Shown here piece by piece: positions 34,801 through 47,000 of a stretch of DNA of 64,000 nucleotides; within the stretch, counting starts at the first letter, position 1; every line of letters starts with the position of its first letter. Origin of the DNA: Apostichopus japonicus (Eukaryota > Echinodermata > Holothuroidea > Aspidochirotida > Stichopodidae); the NCBI RefSeq assembly GCF_037975245.1, contig NC_092567.1:18358876-18422875 (forward strand), given 5' to 3'. The notes beneath the pieces are model-generated. The model did no database searches. It had not been told where the DNA came from and saw only the letters and a list, made by a program, of their open reading frames with translations. The position numbers were made by a program, and so were the translations under genes.

Positions 34801-37800
34801 GCCCAGCAAAGAGAAAGGCTGCATGGTGATTGCCATCATGTAAGGACTGGATAGCTCAGTAGGTAGAGAACAGGTTTAGTCTTAAAGCCCATGGTCGCAG
34901 CCTACGTTGAAATCCCGTTCTAGCCCAAACTTTCCTTACTCTTTCCTAGTTTGATTATAACATTCCAGTCAGTGTCTGGTTGTTCATTTACCTATATAAT
35001 GGAGCACAGGGAATCCCACTGAATGTTCCTGCTGACAGTAAATAGATATATTATTTAGCAAGTATCTTAAATACACAATTCTGCTCTCGATTTGTAGTTC
35101 ATAACCGTCTGTTTGGATGGGGAGACAACAAAAGAGGGCAGCTGGCCATCGAACCCGATAAGACTGCTGGGACTTTGATGTTTTCAAAGCCAAGGGAGAT
35201 CAGTTGGAACTCTGGGAAATCAACTGAAGTCATCTCATGTGTGGCTTCAGGATGGACACATGTTTTGATTTTATTGGGTGAGTTTGCTTTCATATTAACT
35301 AAATTCAGGACTGACTGGTAAAGAAAGTGTACAAGTTGTCTCTGGGACAAATAGATTATGCTATTTCAAATTGTTGAAAACAACACAGTGGGTGATTCTA
35401 TATGTTCTGACATAATAGAAGAAGGTACATCTGAGAACTGTTTAATATTTACAAACTGATGTTTCATCAGAAAGTTCAGAGATAGTTCTGGTTCTCCATG
35501 AAGAATTTTATCCATTGTGGACCTCCAGACAACTGTGAAAAGTCTACTCCAACTACTGTTTACCACGGACTTGTTTCAATGCTTATTTTTGCACGTCTAA
35601 AGGCAAAACTAAAGGAAAAGTATAAAAAAAATTCTCTTAAGAATGAAACTCATTTTGTAGATTAAGTTGTCAACAAGTCATCTGATGAAAAATTCATAAA
35701 AATTATTAGAAACAGAAGAAGTTATTAGAAACAATCAATAAACATTAACAGTACTGAATTGAGAAACTGACAAAGTCATTACATTTTGCCACAAGGGAAT
35801 ATTTCAAACATTCAGATAGATATTACTAAAGTAAACTATAAAACAAGAAAAGTGAAAATCTCAGAAACTAAATTTGAAATAAAAAATACCTGTATTTAAT
35901 ATCTTTCCTACCTTCCTGGACTGAGGCTATCAAAATTTTGCCTAGAGTAATGTCTCTTTGTATAGTCTATACATACAATCATTGACCCACACAAAACTTG
36001 AAAATATCTCCGATTATTGTTAAGATGCATCTTTTGACTATGCCAATCTTTTGTCATCATTGGTTGGATTTAGATGGTGGTGATGTTTATTCATGGGGTC
36101 GCAATGTTTACTGCCAGCTTGGAAGGCCATCGGAATGTGACCAAACTGACGGCTCGAGGAGGAGGGATATGTGCTGGAAACCTGCCAAAGTACCACACTT
36201 ACCAAAAATAGACCACGTAAGGAGTCCATTTTATATGTTTACTTGTTGACAGTCGTGAATGCTTGCATATTATTATGATTATTAAAGGAATTGATGACGT
36301 ATTTGTATGAAAGCTTTGTGTTTGGAAAGACAACTTGTAAAAAAAAACAATGGTTTTTGTCTTGTCAATTTTTTTTTTTTCGTGTTTGTCCTTGTTTCTA
36401 AGGCAGTATTTGACAAGGTAAAATAGACCACGTAAGCAGTCCATTTCATATGTTTACTTGTTGACACTCGTTATGGTAATTAAGATTTGCCATGTCTAGG
36501 ATTTTCAGCAATCACTCAAAATCGGCCAATGCTCGCATATTATTATGATTATTAAGGGAATTGATTACATATTTGTATGAAAGCTGTGTGTTTGGAAAAA
36601 CCAACTTGTAAAAAGAGAAAACAATGGTTTTTGTCTTGTCAATTTTTTTATTTTTTTTTCGTGTTTGTCCTTGTTTCTAAGGCAGTATTTGACAAGGTGA
36701 CAATTTTTGTAAAGTAGACCTGAACCGTCTTGGTAAGTGCAAGAAATTATTACGATTAACTATTTCCATTCGTTGGTAATAGCGATAGGTAGTTCAACAT
36801 GATTCAACAAATTGCAATTAAAGAAGCCAAGGTTTGGTAATTTGGAAGTATGTCATTGCCTGGAATAGTCCTTTAAAAGATAGGCCAGATGATTTTAGAA
36901 ATGCTATGCTTGCTCGAGTTAAAGCTGTGTTTAATAAGTGTCTTCTTTCTTTATTTTTTGTTGAAGATTGCATGTGGATCTGAACATAACATTGTCTTAA
37001 CCGGTAAGTCCTCATTTTGGTTTTTATTACTCAAACCAAAAACTTATTTTGGGTTGGTTCCCACTATCAAGTTGTGTATCACTGTTCTTGTGTCTTTTAT
37101 ATAAATATCACAATGTAACACATCACTGGTATTCTTCAGATGCAATTTATGGAAAGAAATGAGGACAGAAATTCAAAGTTTTGATTCCTACATTTTTTGC
37201 TACATGAATTACAAATGTCTGAATAACACACTCATTTGAATGTCTTCAGTCCTGCCTCCAAATAGAAGTGGTTGATTATTACAGGAAGTTTGCAAAAGTA
37301 CTTTCACTATGATTCAAAGTTTCAAAATTAATTCCAAGCAGTAAAAATTGTCAAATTTGATCATTGAATGGCTCAGTGAGCAAAAATGCTTTGTGAGGGA
37401 CAACAATCTTTTTGTTAAAGTTTGAGGATGGAGTGACCATTTATTTGAATTTCTTGCATATTTGGGGGCAAGTCTAGGATGGCCTGCAGTACAGTTACAG
37501 TACAGTTAGCTATGTTCAATACTCTTAGGTATTGCTAAACTTGAAGATTCACCAAAGGCACTACATACAAACAAACAAAGAATCAATTATTTTTATGGGG
37601 GAAATAACCTAGGTTGGACTGAATTTGGCAGCAACTTTGTGAAAGGCTCTATGGTAAATTTTTGATCATGGTCTATGGATCGTTATGGTGCCTGAGGGAC
37701 AGAGAGATGGGCTAGGCAACAAATTTGAAAGGATGTTTAGTAGTAGTAATCAGCAGGACCCTCATTTAAGACCCTGCCGAGGTTAAAAAACTTAACTTTT

Positions 37801-38021
37801 ACCGTCGTTGGTAATTACGTGTTTGTTTTGTTTTCTTCCTCTCCAAACAAACCCGTTTAGCAAACGGTGAAGTTTACTGCTGGGGCTGGAACGAACATGG
37901 AATGTGTGCTGACGGTACAGAAGAGGACGTTCAAGTTCCAAAACAGGTAGCAACTCTAGACAAATTCAAAACTCACGTTATAGGAAGTGGTGCAGGACAT
38001 TGTATGGTAGCTTGTAGTTGA
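28805..38021 (+). CDS. SERGEF: Secretion-regulating guanine nucleotide exchange factor homologue, RCC1-repeat protein (8 exons, 385 aa)
   Basis: Exons are 28805-28849, 30930-31059, 32222-32620, 33417-33479, 35098-35277, 36074-36216, 36967-37003 and 37861-38021; every junction is GT-AG and phases agree (1158 nt). SERGEF/DelGEF is a cytosolic RCC1-like protein reported to bind the exocyst subunit Sec5 and affect secretion. The chain is a series of RCC1 blades: WGANSYGQL, CGNNNKGQLG, WGSNSHGQAGL, WGCGKRGQLGW, WGDNKRGQL, WGRNVYCQLGR and WGWNEHGMCADG, each with the A-G/S-G-x-x-H partner segment (SGGGGHTVVLT, SCGWEHTLALT, AAGIRHSLAVT, AAGAYHSLAIT, ACGSEHNIVLT, GSGAGHCMV). Exon 1 ends FSW and joins GANSYGQ, matching the human start region. 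In-frame ATGs at 28790 and 28793 could add a few residues. Human SERGEF is about 458 aa and has a longer tail. Confidence 0.92.
29136..30274. mobile_element. TIR DNA element with direct flanking repeat, carrying a nested repeat
   Basis: Inverted ends share ACTWAAACGAATGACA, with further ACGAATGACA / TGTCATTCGT subterminal copies (29160-29240 and a 10-bp tandem run at 30145-30205). An 11-bp direct repeat CTACTAGAAGG flanks it at 29127-29137 and 30274-30284; it overlaps the ends, so the true duplication is 8-10 bp. It lies in SERGEF intron 1 and contains the repeat copy at 29411-29912. Confidence 0.7.
29411..29912 (-). mobile_element. 'GAAGTTCGG' interspersed repeat, copy C (reverse)
   Basis: Reverse-complement copy of 27555-28008, with the empty hAT target at 29556-29563. 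Nested inside the element at 29136-30274. Confidence 0.75.
30385..30545. repeat. Imperfect palindrome, arms about 60 bp
   Basis: GTAAAAGTACT, GAGGGCCTGAGGTT and GATCCTAGCAGG on the left pair with CCTGCTCGGATC, CAGACCCTC and ATACTTTTACAC on the right around a short CAAAGGCAGT loop. It is probably a foldback MITE-like repeat in SERGEF intron 1. Confidence 0.65.
31104..31745 (+). repeat. Tandem duplication of about 390 bp in SERGEF intron 2
   Basis: Two successive copies carry CGGATGCTGGATG, TTCCATTAGTTGAGGC, TTTGGACCTAAACATTTTTA and AATGCAGATGCCCTATAAAT in the same order. The second copy is shortened internally. Confidence 0.75.
32667..32984 (+). mobile_element. Inverted-end repeat (GTCCATTA family), copy 1
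   Basis: Starts GTCCATTAGCTTTAGGTTGC and ends GCAACCCATGGTTAATGGAC, which pair imperfectly as terminal inverted repeats. A second copy is at 54868-55172 in sNHE intron 14. No coding capacity. Confidence 0.65.
33833..34120. repeat. Tandem repeat of about 118 bp, 2.5 units, in SERGEF intron 4
   Basis: Units begin TTGTTACATTTTA and contain CAAGAACAAAGCTGT and AACTGAATAGTAATCT. Confidence 0.75.
34849..34925 (+). mobile_element. tRNA-like SINE head
   Basis: A-box-like GATAGCTCAGTAGGTAGAG and, about 45 bp later, B-box-like GTTGAAATCCC. The spacing fits a tRNA-derived module, but the stems are not convincing, so this is not called a tRNA gene. Confidence 0.45.
36205..36700 (+). repeat. Tandem duplication containing the SERGEF exon 6 donor
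   Basis: Unit 1 (36205-36419) starts in the last bases of exon 6 (AAAATAGACCAC then GTAAGG); unit 2 (36420-36700) repeats that exon end and donor (AAAATAGACCAC then GTAAGC at 36432), then the following intron sequence. Unit 2 has about 60 extra bases. Exon-end positions are 215 bp apart, not a multiple of three. Confidence 0.9.
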
Positions 38022-38480
38022 TGACGAACCCGTCACTAAGAAGCTTATTCTCTTTAGTTCAGTTTGTGCGAATACTGAAGATGAGGCAAGTTGGCTCTCA
38101 TCTTTAATAAGATCTTTATGGAATAGCTTTTTGGGGGAGAGAGAAGCAAGAATCATTGGAGAAAGAACCATCTTGATGATCACACTCGATAGCGGATAGT
38201 GTTCGTTGGATATGCCACAGAAAGATGGACAACCGTTTTGGAGTCTTTGATGCAACTAAACGTTAAGCAACAGCAAAATGATAATAAGGCAATGCTCATT
38301 TGGACAAAATTATCAACAAGTTCCTTGTTTCGATCAAAGATTAATGTGATCGCGATCTATCCGAAAGGTTTGACCTAGATAGACTCTGTTCATCTACAGA
38401 TGAAATCAAATTTTCGTATGGAAATTATTTTGTACTTTACGTTGGTGCATTGGACCTGTAGGCAAATATATGTGCTGATG

Positions 38481-38486
38481 AATAAA
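38481..38486 (+). terminator. Poly(A) signal of SERGEF (AATAAA)
   Basis: AATAAA lies 460 bp after the SERGEF stop, followed by a TG-rich stretch at about 38515-38525. Confidence 0.55.
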
Positions 38487-38499
38487 CATGAATGTGTGA

Positions 38500-41024
38500 A
38501 TACACATGATTTGTGGTGATAGGTCAGTATGAACGACTTCTGCACAGCATCAGTTCATATCAATGCATGGATGCGAAGGGCCAAATAGTAGCATGCACAT
38601 TCAGCCAGTTTCTGACAAAATGTTGATATGAAGGGTTGTTGTTTTGTGTGATTGGAGTTCAATACTCATACTGGTAATATCTATCAAAGTGTCAAGAGAC
38701 ATGTTGCAACAGTCAACATGGTCAGTTGGCATACGTACACAGTTACATGCAACATGATGAGTAAAATGATGTCATAATGCAACAGCTTGTGATTGGATAA
38801 AAGGGATTATAAACGACCTTTCGACTGTAACAGCCGATGTGCTTAAATGACATGAATATTCAAAAGTTACTTGATATCTGGCATTCAGTCACTATCAATG
38901 TACATTATGTGCTAAAACAATAACAGGAGTTGAGGCCCTCTTTGAGATACTTAAAGACCCATCTGAGATGGGATTACCTCTGACGACGCTACTACCGTTT
39001 CTCGGGAAGGGCAGCGAGAGGGAATTGATATACTTTTGTTGGAGGACCTCAAAAAGCATTGCTTTTGCCTCCTCAAAGTTAAGTTTAAGCAAGCTATGCC
39101 CTGCAGGGTTTCTAGTGCAGGATGCACCATTGCGATAGGAGAATCATGATCGCAGGATGAATTTTGGTGCTCATGCAACTAGATGTGGTAATTTTCAGTA
39201 CAGGAGAAAAGACAAAGGAAACCCGAAGGGTAGCACATGGAGAGGCGTTCGTGCAATCATCTGTATATCAGTCACTGGAGACATGATGGAATATTGAACA
39301 CTATGAGTATGTGTCTTGCTGGATATGTGTGAAGAGAGAGTCAATAACTTTAATAACTACGGAATGGGAAAACAAATACCAAAATCATTTCTCTTCTGTT
39401 AAGGAAGGTAGAGGATGTGTATATTACTCTTTCATAAGTTTAAGACTAATTTCTTTCCGTTTTCAGTGGTACATCTGCTCTTTCATTATTTTGTGTGATT
39501 TTTAGTTTGCTATAGTTTGATTTTTTTTAAATATTTAATTGTCAAAGACTAAAAGAAAACACCGGGCAGGGATTGTTTGGGGCTCAATATTGGTGCAATG
39601 TTTAAAACCAACTTTTGATGCGGTAAAGTTGCCTTAGTGGTTCTCAAAATACAATATCTCCGAAAAAGAATGGAAATTTACTGACCTAGGTGGGTTTCCT
39701 CGGCGTTTCTAACAGGATTATTTTTGGGAAATGACTTTATTACTTCTAATGTAATGAATCATTTGGAATCATTATCTGATTAGCAAAAATATATTCAATT
39801 TAACAGAATGGAATTTAATTGATGTAATTTTGCACTGGTAATGAATTATGAGGAATACAAAAAATAAAAATTTGTACTTTAGAGTTGACTGATTAATTTA
39901 TTTGCTCATTTGTCTTTAGGAACTCACACCCTTGTCTGAAAATTTCTGAAAAATGCAAGGAGGCTCGTTAAGCTCTTATGGTTCACTCTATAAAATTGTG
40001 GTATAAAATTGAGATGACGAAAAAAGCAAATATTTTTAATGTGTGGACTAATTTGTCAGAAGTATGTGGAGACTGACAGAGGTATTCAATAATGTTAAGG
40101 CTCCCACTAAAGTAATTATCAACTTGACCTAAATAGTTAACAGAACAAACTCCATAAATGCCATCTGTGCACTTTTTAGGGGGTTGGGGTGGGGTGTTCA
40201 TTAATCATCTTAGGTGGATAAATCATTGTGTCTTTTCTTTTCATAGGAATCCAAAATTTATTCCAAGATGCTATTTATTGGTTTGCTTTATTGAGAGCTT
40301 TCATACTTTTACCAATGGCTCCTTCCCTCATATCCATAGCCTAAACTTCCTGTCTAACAACACCTCCACCCCACCCATCCGTGCTCCTGTAACCTTACCC
40401 TCAAACCTGATATCCATCCAGGACCCAACCTCCTCCTCTTGACTTTTCCCCAGACCTGTCCAATCTCCACATCACTAAATGCGCGCAGTAAAAGCGCAAA
40501 CCAACCACTCGGATGCTGTCATCTGAACACTGTGCATCGAGGGTTGATTAGCCGTTCTATTTTTTAATCTTATGCACCACTTTTGAAGTAGCAAAAGATA
40601 TATGACATGAAAGCGTATAACGTCCGTGTCAAGCTTGGTTGGATTTGGTAACCTTGGTTACCACACATGAGCGTTAACGATCACGCACAATCGTAGTGCC
40701 CGTGTAACAGGGTTTGCCTTTTCGGTTCACTATAGAAAAGTGTTGTCCATGGCAACAAACTTGCCGTCGATGACATGCACGCAAACTGCAGTATATATTT
40801 ACGTAACGTGTATTAGTACGGTTTGCACATACTGTACAAACACACACACTACTGCTGACCAAGTTGCCGCACGAGCTACGGTGACTGCTCGTTCATCTTT
40901 AATAAGCTCTTCCACAATTCAAAAAACCACAGTAAATGTAACGACATATACAGTTAAGTAGGCAGTCATCAAAAGGTGCACGTGGAGGAGAAACTTTCCA
41001 GTTGTTCTCGCCCTTGGTAGAAAT
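38500..41024. other. Intergenic region between SERGEF and sNHE
   Basis: No gene recognised. Open frames on the minus strand at 38895-39178 encode up to 75 residues with no domain that I know. The last few hundred bases should include the sNHE promoter and 5' UTR, but no TATA box or other clear start signal stands out. Confidence 0.4.
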
Positions 41025-44000
41025 ATGGCCCGTAGTACTTTGACCGTCGCAGCTGTGCTTTTGATTTTCTTGGCTGTGTGCGAGGTCGCCAACTCAACAA
41101 CGATGGAGTCAACCGTCCGGTCAGCTTTTCAGTCAGTGACAACAAATGTATCGTTAACAGATCACACAACCCTTTCATCACATGAGAGTGAACACCACGA
41201 CGATGTCCATGCACCAAACAGCAGAGTCATTGCTTTCATTTTCGGATGTTGTGTTTGCGGTGGTAAGTGAACGATGCTGATGGGCCAAACATTTTGATAA
41301 GTGTTGGTTAGCATTAGTTAGTACCTACCTAGGCTATATAAGCCTCCGTTATGCTACAGTAGCCTAACGTTTTGTGTTTAGTTGAAAATATTGTAACTTG
41401 TACAACTGGAGTATCACTACTTGGTTACTAGTAGTATCATGTTGCAATAAGTTTGAAAATGAAATGATTTTACCATATTGTAAAGTAGACCTAGCCTAGG
41501 CCTAGATCTAAACTTTAGTTAGTCCTAATGCGTTAAGCTGACTCTCAAATCATATGAAGTTTTGACTTTTGGTGTGAAACTGAAGTGAAAAGGCTAAATT
41601 AGTACCTCATTAGGCCCAGGTCTCTCAACATAATTTTCACAAAACATAATGTTGATTAGCATATGCCTAGCCAATGGCATTTGTAAAATCTTCAACAAAG
41701 AATCACTGAAATATCAAGTTTTCTGTGTAAGGCCTAGTCAAGTGAGGGGTGCACTGTGTTGCTTAAGTTAAGTAGGCCTCAGCTAAGCTCAATTGTAATT
41801 TGTGTACAACATAAAGAATTAAATATGTAGACACAGCCTCTCCCAAAATTAATCTGTCTGGACCGGCCTTTTCATATTTTTGTAGGCTTTTTGGCCTACA
41901 AAGGGCCATATTTGTAACTCTCTACTCTAAATGTGTTACATGTGGAATTTCATATGCATTCCACTCACTGACATGGACATTTGTACTAAGATTGCCAAAA
42001 GTTTCTTTACAAAGATGGAAAATATATAGCTTTGCATTTGGGGAATGCATTCAAGAAGTGATATAATTCAGTAGGCAATGACTAAACGTTGCCAGCTCTA
42101 AATCTTTCAGAGTGCGATATAGAGAATTTAAGTCACATATTTACTGTCACACTGGTGAAAAGGTTATATTCAAAAATGAAGAAAAAAAATGTTGCCTTTC
42201 CATTGACAGTTGTCCTGAAACTTCAATAGTAGTCCAAATGGTACATTAAAAAACAACTATTGGAAGGCATAGGATATTTGTGCTCACTTTCCAATAGCAA
42301 GCTCTAGTCTAAAGTAATATATCACTTAGGCACTCACGTTTTTCACTACTTTTCAATCTCCTACAGCTTTGGCGAGGACATTGTTGATGAAATTGCCAAT
42401 CCCATACACAGTTCTCCTGATGGTTCTGGGTGGAATCCTAGGCGCTGTTGCCAGTCTTGAGTCGGGAGTTGCTGATTACACTGTTGCTGTTGTCAATATG
42501 GATCCTCACCTCATGTTGCATATCTTTCTACCAGTCCTGATCTTTGAATCTGCTTTTGCTATGGATGTTCATACTTTCATGAAGTCGTTTGCTCAGGTAA
42601 GAATTTAGTGTGGTTAAGGTTTAAGTATGGTAATTCTGAAAAAACTGAATAAGTAAGAATTATTTTACTTGAAGCATTCAATAAAAGACTTAGGAGACAA
42701 CGTAAGTCTCACATATAATCTCACTAAAATGATGTGCTCAGATCACCAGCCTAACTTTCCCTTTCTTTTTCTTTTTATTTATTGATTTATTTATTGATTG
42801 ATTGATTGATTAATTTATTTATTGATTTATTTATTGATTGATTGATTGATTTATTTATTTATATATTTATTTATTTTATTTTTTTTTTTTTTTTTTTTTT
42901 TTTTTATTTCGTTTTTTTCCCCTCTCATTAGCAATTTTATGTTAAACTTTCTTCTTTATAGGTTTGCATATTGGCTGTGTGTGGGCTGATTGTGGCAGCA
43001 GTTATGACGGCAGTGGTTGCAAAGTTTGTCTTCCAGACATATAACTGGGAATTCCCTGAGTCTATGATGTTTGGTGCGGTTGTGAGCGCTACAGATCCAG
43101 TGGCGGTAGTGGCCCTTCTGAAAGACCTCGGTAAGCCAACATTGTGAAATGAGATTATAACCAATTTATTCAAGTCACCTTATATATATAATAATAATAA
43201 TAAATAAGTTCTTAATATAGCGCCAAATAGCAAAAGGCCTCTAGGCGCTTTACAAAACCTAAAAAAGTAATAATAATAAAAAGACAGAGAAATCAAAGGA
43301 ATAAAAAGTCTAGAAAACACATAAACGAGAATTAAACAGTAGGTAAAATACAAACACAAAAAGCTAAAAACAAGAGAAGACTATGAAACAAAACAAAGGA
43401 TAAGCACATAAAATAGAGTTGTACAAAAGTAAAAGTCTAGATAAAAACACAAGTATATAAAAGTGACAAAATCACGTTGAGAAACTAAAAGGATGTGTTT
43501 TTAAAATTTTCTTAAATATGGCGAGAGATTTGGCAGTCTTTATGTCGTGTGGTAGGTCGTTCCAAAGCTTCGGTGCAGTGACCGAGAAAGCGCGATCTCC
43601 GTAGTTCTTGGTTGAGACGGTTTTCGGGACCACAACGAGTGCCGTCCGAAATATAGTCTCACAAAATTGTTATTATGATCTCGATGGCCCATACATTTTG
43701 ATGGATCATTTTCAGTTGTATTAATTTACTTTTATTAGCTGTTTAGCAGTATAAACCAGTATTCATTTCCACACAGACATATTAATTGTATAATTTAACA
43801 ATGTTTGCAGTTTTCCATGCAAATGTTACATAAACTATTTCTATTCTGCTACAAAAAAAACCTTCCAGTTATGAAACTGTTTACTAGTATATCACTGAAA
43901 TCTATAATTGTGTACTACACCAAATTTAATTGTGTGACCTAGTAATGATCCATGGTGATCCATGTCAGTACTGTATCATATCAAAGATACAGTAGTTACA

Positions 44001-47000
44001 ATTAATAGCTGCTTATTCACATTTATAATTGCCTAATTTTAACTTAATGTGTAGGATTAGCTCAGAGATTGAGAACCCAAAAGTAAATTATCAAATGAAG
44101 TTTCTCAATTTCCTTTTCAAATTATTTTTTGCCTCTTTACAACAACGACAGCATATGTAATTGAAAATCCTGCCGGAAGTGCACAAGTTCTTATAACTGA
44201 AGTAATCATTCGATCCATTATTATTGAACATAAGAAAAAACACATATGTGGCATATAGACACTCATCATTTCTCAAAAACACTATGCAAAGGTGAGTCAC
44301 AGTCAGGCGCATAGCCCCCCCCCCCCCCCTTTAGCATATTTTGTTTATGATATCGCTAGTAATTTAAAATAGAAACTGCTTAGATGCAACTTACAAGGCC
44401 TGGGAAGTGTCATTTCCAGCAATCTGGGAGGCAAATTTTTCTTGTGCTCTTTACACCAACCCATGGTGGCGCTATGGTTAGATAGTTTGCCTACAGGCTT
44501 CGCCACTCCCTTGGCAAATTCCTCTCTATGCACCTGGTCACAGTTAATCTGCATTGATTCCTGTCTACAACCTTTGGTACCTAGATGTACTGTCGTTGTG
44601 TTGATGAATCCAACGTTGTCTTAAAACAAAGTCTTACAAATTATGTGTCTTTGTTGAACAGGAGCCTCCAAGCAACTGGGAACTCTCATCGAAGGCGAAT
44701 CTCTTCTGAATGACGGATGCTCAATCGTGGTCTTTGAAATCTTCAAGAACATCGCCATTCTCGACGACGGCGAAGCCACAAGTGAGACTAAAACAATTTA
44801 AAGCCTTTTCAGTTTATTAAATTTCTACAAAGTTACGTTTTGTAATAATTTATTTAATAACCTTTTAAATTATTCTTTTTTAGGAAAATCTCATTCATGT
44901 AGATGATAAAATCTTGCTGTTGTAAAAACTTAGCTTTTGCAAAAACTAGATTTTGCAAAAGTTGAGACAAAGAAGAGCAAGTTTCTGTACATAACTTACC
45001 ACTTTTTTTTTTTTTAAATAAAAATCAAGACAAAAAGTTCCAAGTTTCAGTCTGTGAAAGCAAATAATGAACAAAAAGTGAAACGAAAAGCTTCATTTCT
45101 ACTAAGGTCACTTGTTAAAATTTCTGCTTTTTGTTTTTAAATTATTTCTTTGTTCAAACTTTTTAAAGTCAGGTGGAAGAGTCAAAAGACACATTATAAT
45201 TAAGCACTCCTTGTTTTAAATCCAAACATAATGCTTTTAACTTTTTGGCTTTAAAGCTGAGAAAAGTAAAACTGCCAGCAACAAGAATTTCAATCTTGTC
45301 TGTCGTCGACTCAAAGACATCTTGTTTCATTGTCAGTCTCCATTCTCGATGTCTTCATCAATTTTGTGAAAGCTGCCTTGGGAGGACCGCTCCTTGGTCT
45401 TCTGTTCGGTAAGATCACCATCTGGTGGCTCTCCTACATCTTCAACGACGCCCTGGTGGAGATCACCATCACACTGGCATCAACCTACCTGACCTTTTAC
45501 TGCGGTGAAGCATTTCGGTGAGTATCACAAAGCAGTGGCGGAGAGTCCATACAGTCAGGGGGGGGGGGGGCCAGATGCCCCCTGGCGGACTCTGATGGAC
45601 TGCTGGCGCCCTTTTCAGCTCTTTACCACTTTTTACTTATTCGCAATTATTGACTTTTTTATTGCGCTCTCATCTACCTATTGACATTTGTCACATTATC
45701 TGCAAGGCCCAGAAAGGGTCATTTCCGGCGATCTAGTGAGTATCTTTACTCAAAAAATTTCGGCACACTCCGCGCCAACCTGTGGTGGCGCTCATGGGCG
45801 GCGATCCTGGGGGGCGATCCTGGGGGGGAAGGGGGGATATATCCCCCCCATGAAAATGGGTGGAGGGGATGTAATACACCATATCCCCCCACCAAATGCC
45901 AAGGATAAGAATATTTTCATGCCTAAATTTATGCATCATGATCGTGAATTTACAGCTCTTTTTTAGCTTCATTTCTCGCCTACCATAAACGCAGTGCGAT
46001 CTTTTCAAATAAACCGTCTTTATAAAGCAAGAATAGTTGACTGTTGGCTTCATTGGCCCTATAACAACAAAATGTATTATTGCGCCCACGGTATTGATAT
46101 AGTACATATATGCACCCTCATAGTATTCATATAGGCCCTATAGTAGGCCTACACACGTACATGTTCCCTCGAACAGCTGAGAATCTCATGTTACCAGGGT
46201 AATGCTTAATACACGTTTCACCTGGATGCCCTAGCAATCGGTACCTAAGAATGTAACTATGTGTAATTGTGTATTGTATGTGTATAGGCCTATAATAGCC
46301 TGCATGAGGCCATTTTCTTCATGGAATAAAATAAAGAGCTCTCGAACATTCTAACGTAGTGCCTGAAACAAGATTGACAGGGGCAATTTTCCCAAAATAA
46401 CACCCGAAATTAAACAAAAAAGGATTTTGGATCCTGATTATGAGATATTTCGGACATGATATCCTTATTTTAAAGTTGGGTATATGCCGCTTGGAAACCT
46501 CGGGAAGTGCCGTTTCCGGCCATCTAGAGGGTTTGTAAATCCCAAAATTTTCTTGTACGCTTCGCGCCAACGCATGGTGGCACTACGCTTAGATAGTCAA
46601 CAAGGTCATATCCCCCCCACTCGGAAGTACAGATCGCCGCCCATGGTGGCGCTCCGCTTAGATAGTGTGGAAAGCACCCCTACATACCATTCCTGCCCCC
46701 CCTGACCGATACCCCTAGCTCCACCACTGTCACAAAGGCTAGCCTCGGGAATGCAGGGAAGGGGATTTTTTCACTGCGTAACCAACAGTGATCGGTAATA
46801 ATTGTTTTTGTATATTTACAGTAGATTGTAATGCAAAAAACAGCTGAATGTAAAGGTTTGTTCACCTTTTACAACCCTACTGATAAAACTTTAATTTTTT
46901 ACTTAATTAAGTTCAGTGCTATGGTGGAGTGTTATGAAGTTTTGTCATTAGTGAGAACTAAATCTTAAGATCTGGAAGGTCATGGAGTCAAGCCCCAGCT

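Noticed and set aside
38895-39178. Minus-strand frames of 65-75 codons between SERGEF and sNHE
   Set aside because: The composition is somewhat protein-like, but no family is recognised and neither frame has supporting exons; could be a transposon remnant but not supportable.
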